Shown here: one piece after another, positions 10,966 through 23,495 of the stretch
Layout: each line of letters opens with the position of its first letter
Numbering within the stretch: the stretch's first letter is position 1
Assembly: GCA_029945375.1 (NCBI GenBank)
Contig: CM057063.1
Location: 2,725,894 to 2,789,893, forward strand
Direction of reading: 5' to 3'
DNA from: Agaricus subrufescens
Lineage: Eukaryota > Basidiomycota > Agaricomycetes > Agaricales > Agaricaceae
DNA: 64,000 bases
Notes under the pieces: model-generated
The model's database searches: none
The model's input: only the letters and a program-made list of their open reading frames with translations
What the model was told of the DNA's origin: nothing
Program-made: the position numbers and the translations under genes

Positions 10966-11727
10966 CGAACGACAATATTATTAGCGGCAGAGCGGGCAGA
11001 GCGGTCTCGCTACTGATTATCACGAGTTCCGTCTTCAGCGCGTGGGTCTTTTGCGGCAATCATAAGTATACTTTGCATGAGATGCCAGTGCGCAGTTAAG
11101 CTGCTTATAGGATAGAGCTCTCACTGCTAGTGGGACAGACATTTTGGTTGGTTCATGCTGACTTTTTCTCAGCGAACTGTACTCGTGGGACTTGTGCCTT
11201 GAGTCAGTATCATCTTGAAGGGTTTACATCCCGGATCTTAATCACCATTACTTCATCAACGAGGAAAGCCAACTTCCACTGTGATTCAAGGTTTCATCTA
11301 TTCTTGCAACAACTTCTATCATGCACGGATATTGATCACACTATCTCAAGCTGATGCGATGACGAGTAGCGCACACTACCGTGGACGTGCCAGTGTAAAA
11401 CGGTACACGATACGTAAGTTACCAGTTCGTTCCAAGTTGTGCGCATGACCCTATCTTGTTCTAGAGCTTGCAGGCAGGGTTGAGGAACAGAACTTCAGTG
11501 ATTTGTAAGGTCATGGATTTATCAAGTACATCACCTTCCATTCTGATATGGATGTTTCCTCACCTTGAAAACTCTCCATCATAGTTATTGATGTTGATGG
11601 AGTCAACGTTCCACCAACAATTGATTGATATAACCATACCGCATCAACACTACCAACTGTGAGGCAATTATATATTTCACATCCTCCCCTGACAATTGCC
11701 TCCCCACTCGTACATCTACTGCCTACC
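10966..11727. other. divergent intergenic region
   Basis: Shared promoter region of the reductase gene (minus) and the third DUF6533-type gene (plus). No coding signal beyond short frames, and no convincing TATA box on either strand. Confidence 0.45.
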
Positions 11728-13256
11728 ATGGACCAGCTTCAGATCACCATAAAGCAATTCAATGGGACCGAAGTGAGTTGGGTTCTGCGCTTGAAGTCAT
11801 CCCAGCTGATGCATCGCTCCAGTATGCTAAAGGTGATTTTTAAAAAACCAATTTCCGCCTAGGCGTTATGAACCACACATTACTAGTCGCCCTGATTACA
11901 CTATTTGCGACCGATTTTCTCCATACTGTAATCGACGAGGTAAGCTTTGACTGAATCTTTCTCCGCACTGGTCGGTGAATATTTGCTCAGATAAACTTCG
12001 TTTGGTTTACACCTTGGACAATTTTCAAGATAGTGTTCTTTTTCTGTCGCTATTCTCCCTTTATTGATGCGAGTGTGGTAATAGCCGGTACATTAGCTTT
12101 GTCTTCGAAATCCAAGCCACAAGTTCGAGCTGACACTTGAATTTATCAGCTATTGCGGCACGAAATGTGTCGGTTCAGGTGATTAACTTGGCTTTAGATG
12201 GTGCTGTTCAGAAAGTACTGATAAATCATCGTTAAGGCCTGTGAACATATCGCTCGGATTACCATTTGGTGTGCAGGTTTAGGCCAAATGTCTTCACATG
12301 GTGAGTCCATCGTATGACTCGTGTGCCTTTCTTGTTGTCATTGCGTTGTTGAGCCGTAGGTTTGTTCTCCTCTTAGCCATCCTGATGGTTAGAGTCTATG
12401 CCTTGTGCGGGTCATCACGTCGCAATGCTATAATTTTCACCCTTTTTGGCGCAGTTAGTAACTTTTGTGTTGTTGCTTACTTGTGAGCTAATGCCGTCCT
12501 CTAGGCTACGTTTACCGCCGCGTTAAGTTTAATGGCTGCTATTGATCATAGGACATCAGGTTTGGCGTCCGATCCGACTCCCAGCCCCTTCCCTAATAAA
12601 GCTTCCAGTGATTCTTTCCCCTGTCCCAGGACTCGTTCCAAACTGCTTAACAACCAGTATTTCCTCAGCCACAAACGTATATGGTATCTTAGGAATAATT
12701 GTTTCTGTGATTAACGAGACAGGTTGATTCATTCACGCACTTTCAATTTGACGCGAAACAAACCGACACTAACTCTTACCTAGTACTTTTTGTTGTAATC
12801 TGCTGGGTCAGGTTTCGAAAATATCGAGAAGAGCGTAACAAGTTGATCCGAAAGATATACGGCGATGCGCTTATTTACTACTTGATTTCCCTCGGTGAGT
12901 GGCACCATAATTATCGTTAGACTGGTCCCTTCTGATTATGATTGTAGCGATCTCTGTTTCAGGAATTGTCGTCTGGTTTACTTCATCAGGCCCTATACTT
13001 GACTTATCTGGTCGGTATGTGTCATACATTTTCTCGATACACCCAAGATTTACCAGTAACAAACAGTGTACCACGATTTTTGCTCAGCATCGTTGCATGC
13101 CATGTTGTCCTTCACATCCGAAAGTACGGAAATGAAGGATATTGTTCTGGAGATGTCGACAATGCATTGCCGATTAGCAACGCCAATGAGACACGTCCTG
13201 TATCTGTGCTGCAGTTCCGAAATTCCACACGGTGCGAAAGCACAATGACCGAGTAG
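11728..13256 (+). CDS. DUF6533-type membrane protein, possibly with a frame defect
   Basis: Third member of the Agaricomycete seven-TM-like family in this window. Exon 1 (MDQLQITIKQFNGTE) joins a 10-nt micro-exon (TATGCTAAAG) and then GVMNHTLLVALITLFATDFL. Further exons give INFVWFTPWTIFKIVFFFCR, IAARNVSVQACEHIARIT, FVLLLAILMVRVYALCG, an FTAALSL segment, SPVPGLVP, a charged RKYREERNKLIRKIYGDALI, ISVSGIVVWFTSSG and finally VPRFLLSIVACHVVLHIRKY with a polar tail to TAG at 13256. The segments lie in family order. The junction between GLGQMSSHG (about 12298) and FVLLLAILM (about 12360) is off by one base with the only good donor and acceptor, so either an unusual splice site is used or the gene carries a frameshift. 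The region 12480-12800 is also hard to splice unambiguously. Confidence 0.55.
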
Positions 13257-13440
13257 ACGTTAAAAGCATATAAAGAGTTTTAGTCTCGCTTTTGCTGTGG
13301 GAAAATCTGGATCTGCACAATAGCGAGTTTGGGATTTGATGATGATCTAGTTTGTATTCTCACATTCACCTGTTCCGAATTTATGAAAGTATACGGGCTC
13401 TACAAGAATTTGATATTCTCGTAATCAGCGTGGAAAACAA

Positions 13441-13455
13441 ATATATATATATATA
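13441..13455. repeat. (AT)n microsatellite
   Basis: Fifteen-base alternating AT tract in the short convergent spacer between the DUF6533-type gene and the UNC-93-like gene. Confidence 0.8.
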
Positions 13456-13496
13456 GCTCTCTTCCTGGTCGGTAGGCCCATGTCCGCCCAGAAGAC

Positions 13497-15651
13497 TTAT
13501 GCACCGTCCTTCGAGAATTCATCGACTGGGTATTTTGCTGGCTCTTCCTGTTCACCTTCATCCTGTTTCGCGCCGACCGAGGGAGAGGCCGTGATAGCAA
13601 GAACAGTTGGTAAAGCAATGAACAATGCAGCCCCTAAGAGTCCCCAATTTATCGCAAATTGTTTTAAAGCAGGATCTTTTCACCAAATATATAGTCAATA
13701 AGGCGCGATAACAGCTCTGAAAGCTCACATTTCAATGCATTAATCCTCCATGCAACTGCACCACCGGTGGCTTGGAACGTCTTGTACACTGCACATCATC
13801 GTCAGACCAGTTTGAATGAGTTTATGAGTGTTTTACAACGCACAACCAACGAATTTGGCTGCAGCTTCGGGCGTATCGGCTAGCGAAGCCATTAACCAAT
13901 AACAGTAAGACTAGCAGTCAGATCAATTACTATACCAAACGGTGAAATGTTCATCTTATACTTACTTGCCAGAAAGCATCGAGAGCACCGTAGAAGAAAT
14001 ATCTGGATTTTGACACTCAGTACGAAGTTCTATTATTGTCGAGAACCGCACTCACAGCCAGAAAGGACCAATGTATGTCCTTGAATCGGAGAAATCTAGC
14101 CATTGCTTCCTTCCAATTTTGTTAGCCCAGCGTTGGAACGCAAGTCCGCCTAAATGAAATATCATCTTCTGTGTGCAAAACCTCCAAGTGAACAACACAA
14201 CACACCTCCAAATATAGAAAAACCGGTCACGAGCAATAAAACCCATCCCAACAAAGCACGTTGAGGCCGGGTCAAGTATTTTAGGTCAAGCAGGAACCCG
14301 ATTAACAGGCCACCGAACTAGTGCGATGTGGTTCAATTGAAGACCTGACCGCGTAAGCGAGGTTAGCACTTACCATTTGTGCAATCCAGTACATAGCTCC
14401 ATTCAAAGATCTTGTTCTCAAGGTGAATGTATCACCTGAGAGAGTTGGTCAATAAATGGCCGATAAGTTATATAGAGGAGGGATAGCGTACCGTTAACGC
14501 TATTCTGTTGGTATGAGTAAAAGAAATTTGCACAGAAGAATGCCGGGATAAGTAGAAGAATCTTCCAATTTCCTAGGGACGTCACAAAATTGTTGATTTC
14601 CCGATGGATGGCCGCAGTGAAACCCCCTGTTGTGTCGCGCTTCACTCCAGCACTCGTACCATCTTTTCTGATAACCTGGTGCGGTGGTGCAATAGTGATA
14701 GAGAACAGCCAGCCAAAAGCTATCGTCACAAATGTTAGCTACGTATGAACCATTCAGGCCTGTCTTCTGCTCACACATGATCGCTATAAAAGCAGCATCT
14801 GAGATAGTAAAAATTTAACTTTTATCCATGACGTGTAGCCTCATCGATACTCACAGGTTCCATCGTTGACAGTGCCTTCGGTAGAGTGAAAGTTGAGAGC
14901 GAACGAAATGAAGGATCCAATGCCTCCTCCAAGGTTAAATATCACCTGTATCATAATCAGTCAGCTTTTCGATGGACAAATAGATGAACAGCTTAGCTTA
15001 CCCAGAACATACCGATGGCTCTTCCCTTTTGATCTGGTAGAGGGTATGAAACCATGATCTGCGCCAGGTATATTAGACATCAAAATAGGCTCCGAAAAGC
15101 GAGAAATACTCAACAGCTCCTTGTGCTACCCAAAGGAACGACGCGCCAATACCAAGAATTGCTCCAGAAGCGATCACAAAAGCTGAGTTGCTGGTGTGGT
15201 TATAGCACAAAAGTGATCCGGAGTACAGTGGGTAGGTCCAACCACCTAAAACAAGTTTTGTTACCGTCAGAGAACTTCATTGATGCGAAAGGTCAACTGA
15301 CCTATCAGTAGACATGCTTTAGGACCGAGCATCTGTTCTAACGGTAAGTCTCAGATATTGATTATGATATTCGGCCTACTTGCATCGAAAATCGGGGGAA
15401 CCAAGAAGAGCGCAGATGCCGCCGTAGCTGACAAGAGAGCCACAGTTGCATTGGCTGCTACTGTACTATCTAGCTGGCCAGACCCTCCTAAACCGCTGAT
15501 GGCGTTGTACATTCCTGTCAGACGATCGTTCACGTTAGCGATTCCACGACCACAAAGCCAAAGCTTTACCTGGACAACAAAAGCACACGATCGCGATCAG
15601 CAATACCTGGGTCATTGGTGACCGGTATACAGCAGAAATGGTTCGGCCCAT
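13497..15651 (-). CDS. UNC-93-like major facilitator superfamily membrane protein
   Basis: Multi-pass membrane protein of the fungal UNC-93/DUF895 branch of the MFS. Biochemical function is not established; the animal namesake regulates a potassium channel. The start MGRTISAVYRSPMTQVLLIA leads directly into FCCPGMYNAISGLGGSGQ, the signature of this branch. Then follow TVALLSATAASALFLVPPIF, LGPKACLLIGGWTYPLY (TM2-TM3 region), ILGIGASFLWVAQGA, a motif-A-like YPLPDQKGRAIGMFWVIFNLGG turn (about aa 130-155), a central loop, LLIPAFFCANFFYSYQQNSV, TFTLRTRSLNGAMYWIAQMF and LGWVLLL. The C-terminus is the helix WGLLGAALFIALPTVLAI and a short acidic tail ending EFSKDGA at TAA 13499-13497. About ten small introns interrupt the gene. 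I estimate about 480 residues. Substrate unknown. It is convergent with the preceding gene. Confidence 0.82.
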
Positions 15652-16152
15652 GGCTGGATGTCGTCAAATCGAGGGTGTGGAAGGTAGAGCGACGAAAAGA
15701 CCGAGGCCAAGCCCGGAGCCGTACATCGAAGTTTTATTTATATTTCCACGCCCGGTGCTGCCTTGTGCCACTGGAGTTTGTATATTGCAGATGCATACTC
15801 AAGGAATTCAAATTGTAAAGTGGGGGTATCCCCATTGGTAGGCAAAATCATCACATGATTGACCAAAAGGAGGCAAGAATCAGGGGAACGCATGTGCAAA
15901 AGGAGGAGACTGAATTAATGCAATCAATTGCAGGAACAGAAAGACCAAGTGACTTCAGTAATTTCAGAAGACGGTAATTAGTCAGACAGTACGATAGCTG
16001 CTGTGACTGCCGAAACATCTACAGCGTAATGCTAGGCCATGCATGATGCCTGGGAGCCGGCTGCTTGCTCGACACACCACCAAACTACTGTACAACAGGG
16101 GAAGAGTCAATATAACTTAAAAAAACCGCTCTCGATACAACTATTCGAGTCG
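15652..16152. other. intergenic spacer
   Basis: Upstream region of the UNC-93-like gene and 3' flank of the SLATT gene (both minus strand). No coding signal recognised. Confidence 0.5.
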
Positions 16153-17476
16153 TCAGGCAGAAGTCTGCCCCCTCGACCTACGATTTCCATGTAAATCAAA
16201 ACAAATACAATCAAGGAATGAGTGACTAACCCGTCCAGTATCTCCTCCAACTGACGGCGAAAACGATCAATTTGACCATCCCACTCGTCGGTCTCAACAT
16301 AACCATGATCCAGTTGGAATGCACGAAGATCACGAATAAAATGTTCTAGGTCTCGCACTCGAACGAGAGATAACTCTGGCTCCTTTGATCCGCGGGCTCG
16401 TGCAAGGTACGACGCTACTAAAGTAGACAATGCACCTAGATTATGGAGTGAAATTGAAATCAGCTCCGAAAAGTCACCGGTGAAATTCGAAAGACACTCG
16501 TACCAAAAATCGTCGTTTGAACAGCTGTCTGGCAAAGAATCAGCTTTGAATACTCTCAGCGATGACTATGTCTTGACTAACCGATCTGCCAGTCGTCCCC
16601 ACTGCCGACAGCCCTGTTGTGATAGAGCCGAAAAGGACTTGCAGTCCTATGGCAGTATTAAGTAACCAACCACTTGACTTTGCTTTGGCCGCATATTTGT
16701 CTCGTTTCATGACGGCAACGTCGAGGGTGGGTTGAGTGCGTTCTGCCACCGTTCTTTTACGCTAACAACCCATGTTCAGGTCTCGAAATGAATTTTCGCG
16801 TTTAAACGTAACTCACCTTTTCGTCTACGGGGACCATCCAGTCAAGGTTGGATCTCCTAGAACCCGGTCCACGAATAAGCGACGACGGCGTGCCATAAGG
16901 TATCCCTCGTTGCCGGCGCGTCGGTGTAGGTCCATTATCGACAACCCGAGCTTGAGGCAAGACAGGCAACGGCTGGTCTGTCCGAAGCGCACTATCTCTG
17001 TGCAGCTCTGGATAACCAATTGCCGAAAGTGTATCCGTATCTTCAAGCTTATCCGATGAAGATCCGGCATGACCAACGCTCGCTGGATGTGCCGTTATAA
17101 TATGTGGCAACGATTGTCGCGTAGCAGGAGTCGGCTCCGTCGCCGGTCTTGCACCATTAGTAGCTGTTCGTTCTGATGTCGACTGAGTGGCGGAAGACTG
17201 CAACACAGGTACCAGTGGCTGCTGCAAGGGCGCTGTGAGTTCATTCCGACCAGAAGCCTCGAATCTTTGAGAAGGAGGTGGCACAATTGTCACCGCCGGC
17301 GCTCTTTCGCGGGGTCGCGATTCAGAGGCGCCATAAGACGCGGCCGGAGCTGTCGTTTCTTCCAACCCGGACGCGGCTGCTGTATTAGACGCGCGAGCAG
17401 TCCCGGAAAGGGGTGGGACAGAACCAGGATTGGCTAAGCCAGAAGGATTGTCAGGGGAAAGCGTAGGTCTCTCCAT
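16153..17476 (-). CDS. SLATT_fungal two-TM effector-domain protein
   Basis: Predicted 364-residue protein ending in a SLATT domain (SMODS- and SLOG-associating two-TM effector). In bacteria such domains serve as membrane effectors in nucleotide-signalling conflict systems; fungal copies are uncharacterised. Five exons keep one frame: 17476-16817, 16761-16582, 16528-16504 (25 nt), 16435-16231 and 16177-16153. Residues 1-210 are low-complexity (Pro/Ser/Thr/Ala), probably disordered. The domain starts at DWMVPVDEK, then TVAERTQPTLDVA, RDKYAAKAKSSGWLLNTAIG, TM1 (LQVLFGSITTGLSAVG), TM2 (FGALSTLVASYLARARGS), EPELSLVRVRDLEHFIRDLR and a helix. The match to SLATT_fungal is strong from ARARGSKEPELS and the RDLEHFIRD segment. 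No linked nucleotidyl-transferase or NLR gene is visible. The very short C-terminal exon is the least certain part. Confidence 0.8.
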
Positions 17477-18042
17477 GAAGAGAAGACAGACTAAGCTCGA
17501 CTGGGAGGAGGAAGTCGGTTTGTTCACCTTATCATACGTAGCAAGGTTTTTGATACTGCTAGGCGGCCTGACAGACAGATAGCATGGAAGCCTAAAAAAA
17601 TGTATGGGAACGCTACATCGCGCCACTCTTACCAAAACGGAATACAAAACTTGAAAAGCTTGACACAACTCCACCTGATTTGTGATTACTCTCACACTCC
17701 CATGGTCAGTCGGCCGCCCCATACCCAATTCCGAGTGACAATTCGGTTCAATGCAATGAACGAGAGGAAAAACTGCCGCACCAGCACCAACCTAAGAGAA
17801 AACAGCACTACATTCGCCTCTGATTCCCGCGCCGTTTCAAGGGGTGGTTCATTGAATCAATCATGTGTACCTGATGGCTACGAAAAAAAAAAAAAAAAGT
17901 TCGATCAAACATTTCAGCATTTCAGCATCTAATGTTGGAAAACATGTGATGTGGGCAGTACAACATGAGTCAGCTCCATGTTCATTGTTCACACAAATTA
18001 CAAACAGACTATCGCGAAACCCAAACACAACTAACAATCGTT
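17477..18042. other. intergenic spacer with A16 tract
   Basis: Between the SLATT start (minus) and the XRN1 stop (minus). It contains a 16-base poly-A run at 17883-17898. No coding signal. Probable 3' UTR of XRN1 and promoter of the SLATT gene. Confidence 0.5.
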
Positions 18043-21000
18043 TCAAGACGGAATAGGTGCAAATGAACCCCGACCTCTCCCCCTCATAGCTCCCCGGCCA
18101 GACCCTCCGCGGTATGGTGGTACGAAAGAACCTCGGCCTCGTGTTATAAACCCTCTACCACGACCTCTGAACGAAGAACTCGACGTCTCTCCTGCCGAAT
18201 CCGAGGCTACATGACTCGACGCGCTGCCATGTCCATTAACGTGACTGGAAGACGTAGTAGGGCTGGTCGGCGTTTGGCTCGAACGTCCGGTTCCATTCAT
18301 ATGTGTTTGCGATCCCGAAACGGATCCGCCACCACCACGCCCACGCGCAACAACAACATTAGTCGGATGGCCTCCACGTCCATTCATATTATTATGTCCA
18401 CCTCTAGCTCGGTTAGGATTACTCATGATCTGAACATTCCCTGCCGGTCCGGTATGACTGCAATCAACCAACATTAGCCAAACAAAATAACCCAGCAGAA
18501 TGGCGCATTCCGCATTACCTTTGGGATGCCGGTCGGAATCCAGAAGCGCCACGCTGGCCAGGGCCGGGTTGAATCGCGGGATAAGGTCCATGGCGCGGAT
18601 TGAAGGGTGTGGTGATAGGCGGTGGAGGAGGTGCTTTCGGGTTAGTAGACGTGACAAACTGCGGATTTGACAAGTTAAGACATGTATTGAACTCAACCGT
18701 CATACCCCGATAAGGAGAACACCTATTCAGCGAATGAAAAAAAAAGTTAATTTCAAAATCCGGATGTCTCAATAACTCAGACAACCATACCTGTCTCCCA
18801 ATGTCACACCGGACATGAAGGGTACATCCCAAAGCACATCCATCGATTTCGAATTGATCCCAATCACAAGCCCCTTGACCGATAACGGAACAGCCCCCGA
18901 ATCCCTGACCATCGCCACTCGATCTCCCAGTTCGAACCTTTGGTTCTGCAGCCGGTAGACCGCGTGTGCAGGCTTAAGAACCGCTTGCCTCGGAATACCC
19001 TTCACAATAGCTTTCTTGAAATCAGAGGGTGACTTGCTCTTAGTTAATGAGTCGGCTAATTGTTCAAGCTGCACGACCGTTTCCTATATCAAAATAAACC
19101 CATTCAATTTCCATCCTACGCCAGAAGTAAAGAAGAAAAGAATTATGGACACACACCTTGGACAGTTGGTCACAAAAGAGCGACACAGGTTCAAAATTGG
19201 TGACACCCTTCTGCTTCAACCAAGCCCTTATCTCCCTCACTTTCTCGTCAGGATTACGATGAGCACTGAAAACATCAGACGCAAGCGCCATCGCATCACC
19301 ATCATCATCCAAACATCTAAAGATCTCAGGGAACGCAGCCTAACAAAAAAAACCAAAAACCCCCCCTCAAAGTCAGCCAACATATACCCAACATCCCGCA
19401 AAAAAACCCAAAATCAAAAAACGGACCTTGTACTCCCTGATTAATTCCACCGCCTTGTCACTATACTCCCAATGCCTACTCTCCTTCCTCGTGTAATCCA
19501 CCACCTTCAACGACTTCGCTTCAAACTTCAAACTCAATCCCAGATTCACCTTCTGTTTGTCATGTCCTACCACAACCATGAAACTCGAGGTAATCCTCGA
19601 CAACGCCCGCGGAGAAATTCGCAACATCTCGGCAGCTTTGAACGAAGGCACATATCTCGATGCCTTCCTATTACCCACCACAGCCTTAAACTTTTCCATT
19701 TCCGATTTCTCGGACGGTAGGAACTAAAAAAAAAAAAACCAATGATGAGCCAAACTTTCCTTCCCGCTTCCGGTTAACCATCCCTAAAAGTCAAAACTCA
19801 CCGCAATAACAACCGACAGACTGGTATCCGTCGTACCCGTAACCTGGGCAGCAACACCATACGCATGTTCTCCGAGGAAGAACACCTTACTTCCCTCCGG
19901 GAACTCTACATTCAACGGCGGCGGTTCCCTCTCCAAGAACCTCGGATCCTCAGAAACAACCTCACTCAAACACATCTGCAAAGCCTGTTCAATCTCCTTC
20001 TCCCCATCTTCATAATCCTTAACCAAAGCGCCGGTCTCCAACCTCTTCAACCCCTTCAACGGCCTAACATGCAACAAAACCTCAACCCTCCCCGTCAAAA
20101 CCCCAAACTTCTTCGAATACATCGACTGAATTCGTTCCGCCTTGGTCCTCCAATGATTCATACCCTGCCCAGCATGCGGGCTCGAAATCACTTTCGCAGG
20201 CCCCCCCTGCACAAGCGCAACCTTCTCATAAGTAAACATCTCATCCGACACCGCCACAACCAACCCTTCCCTCAAAAACGGCCACCCCGTAAAAATCCTC
20301 TCCCCAACCATCTTCCCCGCAATCTCATTCACATTCTCACCCTCATACGGATTCTCAATCCTAACCACCATCGATTTATTCTTCGATTCCTGCCCATGCA
20401 CATTGACACGGTGGAAATCCAAATCAGCCGTATGCGGCAACGTCTTGAGTGACGGAAACCCTGCTAAGGAATCAACACCTAAAGAAACTCCGTCAAGGAG
20501 TCCAGGGACAAGGTGAAGCCCGTCGAGAGTGGGAAGATCGAAATCCTCCATTCTACAGTGACACCGATGGAGGGTCGGGAAGAATCCCGGGAGCGAAGAA
20601 GGGTACACAGTACTTTCTCCGGGATCGTATACGAACTTGGTACTTGTTCCCCAGGAATTTCTCTTCTGCTCGTCAGCAGTCAATCGATGATCCCGTGCTG
20701 AATGGAACAACACATTTTAGAAAAGAACTCAAAAGTGAAATCGAGAACCTATATAAAACTCACCACCCATAGCCTTAAGTAACCTAACTTCATCAATAAA
20801 CGGAATCTTCACAATCGCCTCCCAATCAGCCTTCTTCCCATTCAAATCTGACTCGAATTCCATAGGATAGAAATCCAAGATGGGCGAATTGGGATCAAAC
20901 ATAAGGTCTCGATACGCTTCTGGAAGGAGTTCCATGCTGGCTGCGGGCATTACACCCATCAACTGTTGGAAGGGCTTGAACGGGGTACCGAGCTCGAATT

Positions 21001-23495
21001 CGAAAGTCATCTTGTCGACGTTACGTAAATCTATAACAAACGATGTCAGTTTATGCTGAGGACTGCGCTCGCTTGGCCCATACCAGAAATACGCGGCGCA
21101 TAGTGGTAGTTGTAGAACCAACCCCAAGACGCCACACCACTGTAATAGTAATGCATAACCCACTGCAGGCCCTCAACATACTTGTACACTAGATCGCCCA
21201 TAGCCTTGGGATCGTCATATGAAATCTCCATCTTCCCCTACAGAAACAAATCAAGACGAGTCAGCGCTTCGCAACGTGCAGCTTTGCATCTTAACCTACC
21301 TGATAATATCCTCTCTTCCACTCGTCCATCTTTTCCCGAATAGATCTTTCATACCGAGCTTCAAACCCACCATCTGCCTCGTCATCAAATACAGGTGCCT
21401 TTTCGTACTTGGCCAACACTCGATCCACAGCAATACGACTTTCTTCATCCTCCGCGTCATCCTCCTCATCATCTCCGCTCGTATCCTCCCATTCACTGTC
21501 AGGTGGCGCTCCAGGATTCTCATCAACGATATCCACACTCGACGCATCACCATTAGCACCGTTCGTCTGTTTCTCCCCTCCCTTATCCTTACCACCACCA
21601 GCCTCTTCCTCCTCCTCGGCACCAGGTAGAGTCCAAGTTAGAACATTGGTATCATTCTCATCATACTCATCCCACCGCAAACTGAGATGCAATTCATCCG
21701 CAAGCCGAAGGATAAACTCTCGTTCCCGAGCCGGAAAACTATTAACCATCGACAGCTTTCCCGCTTTAGCCAGAGGTCCCTTGCGGCCTGCCAAAACATA
21801 ATCCTTAACTTTATCGAAAATCTCCCTTTGTGGCTTCGTCAACTCTGTGAATTAGGCAAACGTGTTAGAGCTCATAGCGTGGGAGCGAAAAGAAATGTTG
21901 TTTACCTAGACTAGACCGCTTCCGAGCCATCTCCATCTCTTTGATATGTTTTGCTTGTTTGCCTTTGAACCAGTTCACATTAGCGTACTCTTTTTCGAAA
22001 ATGCCCTGCTCCCATCGTGCCATCTCGTCAAGAATGACTTGAAGTCTCTTGACATTTATCTCTCCACCTTGATTCATATACCCCTCTGATAAGATTTCGT
22101 CAATGCGAGAACAAACCTATTGCTAAAGGGGTGAGACATACCAAGACTAGGCAAAACCTTTTTATACACTTCAAACAACTTTTCCAATCCGTTTTCGTGA
22201 ATGTGCAAGTCGGGAAGATTCGGTAAGAAATCATTGCCGACAAACACAGCGAGTAAAATAAAGTCGTCGATAACTCGCTCCAGACTATACTCGAAAGGCA
22301 AGGTGGACTCGATGTCCCGGAACTCGAGGTCAAGATATTCGCGCATCAAACACAGATGAAGCAAATAAAAGTTGACCGATTCCAAACTGGGAGAATGCTG
22401 TGTTAACATTAATGAGGCAAAGAAAAAAAAAACAATATCACCTCGTGTTGCTGCTCTTCTGCTTCGTTTTAGGGCCAAACTTGACTTCCTCTCGCAACAA
22501 ACAAAAATGAGGGTCGTGACTCAACAGTCCCAACATGATCAGATCGGCATCGAGGCCATATAAACAGTGGCGGATATTAGGATTGTAATCTGGCTGCGCC
22601 CTGGCCAGCCTGATGTATTCCATAATTTTGTGTTCACCTTCACCTGGTACTTCGTGACCGGACAATACAACCTGGATATCGCGCCAGTTGGCGTCTTCAG
22701 TGATCTTCTTATTGATAAAGTACCGCAATTGGTCGGAGAGGCGGGCCATAAAAGACGTTCCTAATGAGCGGAACACGCGTTTGTGAGCACCAAGCACATA
22801 CTGACGACAAAGATATACAAACCAGGGGTGATACAGTTGCTGTCGAAAGCCTTTTCGTCGGGTAACGTCTCGCCGTTCCTCTCCGCCTTTTCCCTGACAT
22901 CTTTGGCTTCCTTGGCAGTGCGGAAACGCCTGCTCCGTTGTTGGTTCATCTTTGCGCGGGGCGCGACACCATCAACGGCCATGAAAAAAAGCTTCTTCGG
23001 CTTGATTTTGCCAAAGAGGTGGTCTACATAGGCAAAGATCGAGGTGAATATTTGGTCTTCAGAAAGTCGGAAATGAGCGTCTTCGTCATTGGGGTGAGAA
23101 CCTAGGGCGCAGGTGAGGGCACGGATCAAAAGGCTCCGGGATGCATACAGTTGTGGATGATGCCGTTGAAGTCGAGGTACAGATTATCTGGTGCGGGGAG
23201 TCATGAGTGGCCCCGCGGTAGGACAGGGTCTGAGAGGGGGACCGACCGAATTCCGGGATCTTGTTCTCCTGGATTAGCTGGGAGGTCAGGGGGTAGCGTT
23301 CACTGGGCCAAATCAGTCACGGAGCCAACGCAGGAGCCACAAAAAGCGCACGAAATGTAGCGGAAAAACTGGGTGCAGGGCGGGGGGTGAGCACGTGCGG
23401 GCGGGGCGGGGGGGCGGACCACTGACCTTGGGAATGCCTGCACACACGGCCAGCGATTAGCAGAGATCTGCGGCGGAGAAGGGGCACGCACCCAT
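18043..23495 (-). CDS. XRN1: 5'-3' exoribonuclease 1 (XRN1/KEM1)
   Basis: Cytoplasmic processive 5'-3' RNA exonuclease that degrades decapped mRNA. The reconstructed start [19 protein letters not shown] is canonical and spans four exons: 23495-23492 (ATGG), 23437-23427, 23368-23352 and 23302-23248. Catalytic-core landmarks in order: [30 protein letters not shown] (phosphate-binding Lys, Gln and Arg), [34 protein letters not shown] and [13 protein letters not shown]. These supply the acidic metal ligands. An acidic Asp/Glu-rich insertion lies around 21420-21640, followed by the D1-D4/SH3-like regions ([33 protein letters not shown]). The C-terminus is an RGG/RGRG-rich tail ending SFAPIPS, likely RNA-binding. 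Many introns; roughly 1,400 residues, the size expected for XRN1 rather than nuclear RAT1. Nothing indicates a defect. Confidence 0.93.

Noticed and set aside
19865..20452. 195-codon plus-strand open frame
   Set aside because: Antisense to XRN1 coding exons; its composition (Arg, Leu, Asn, His) is the shadow of the real frame.
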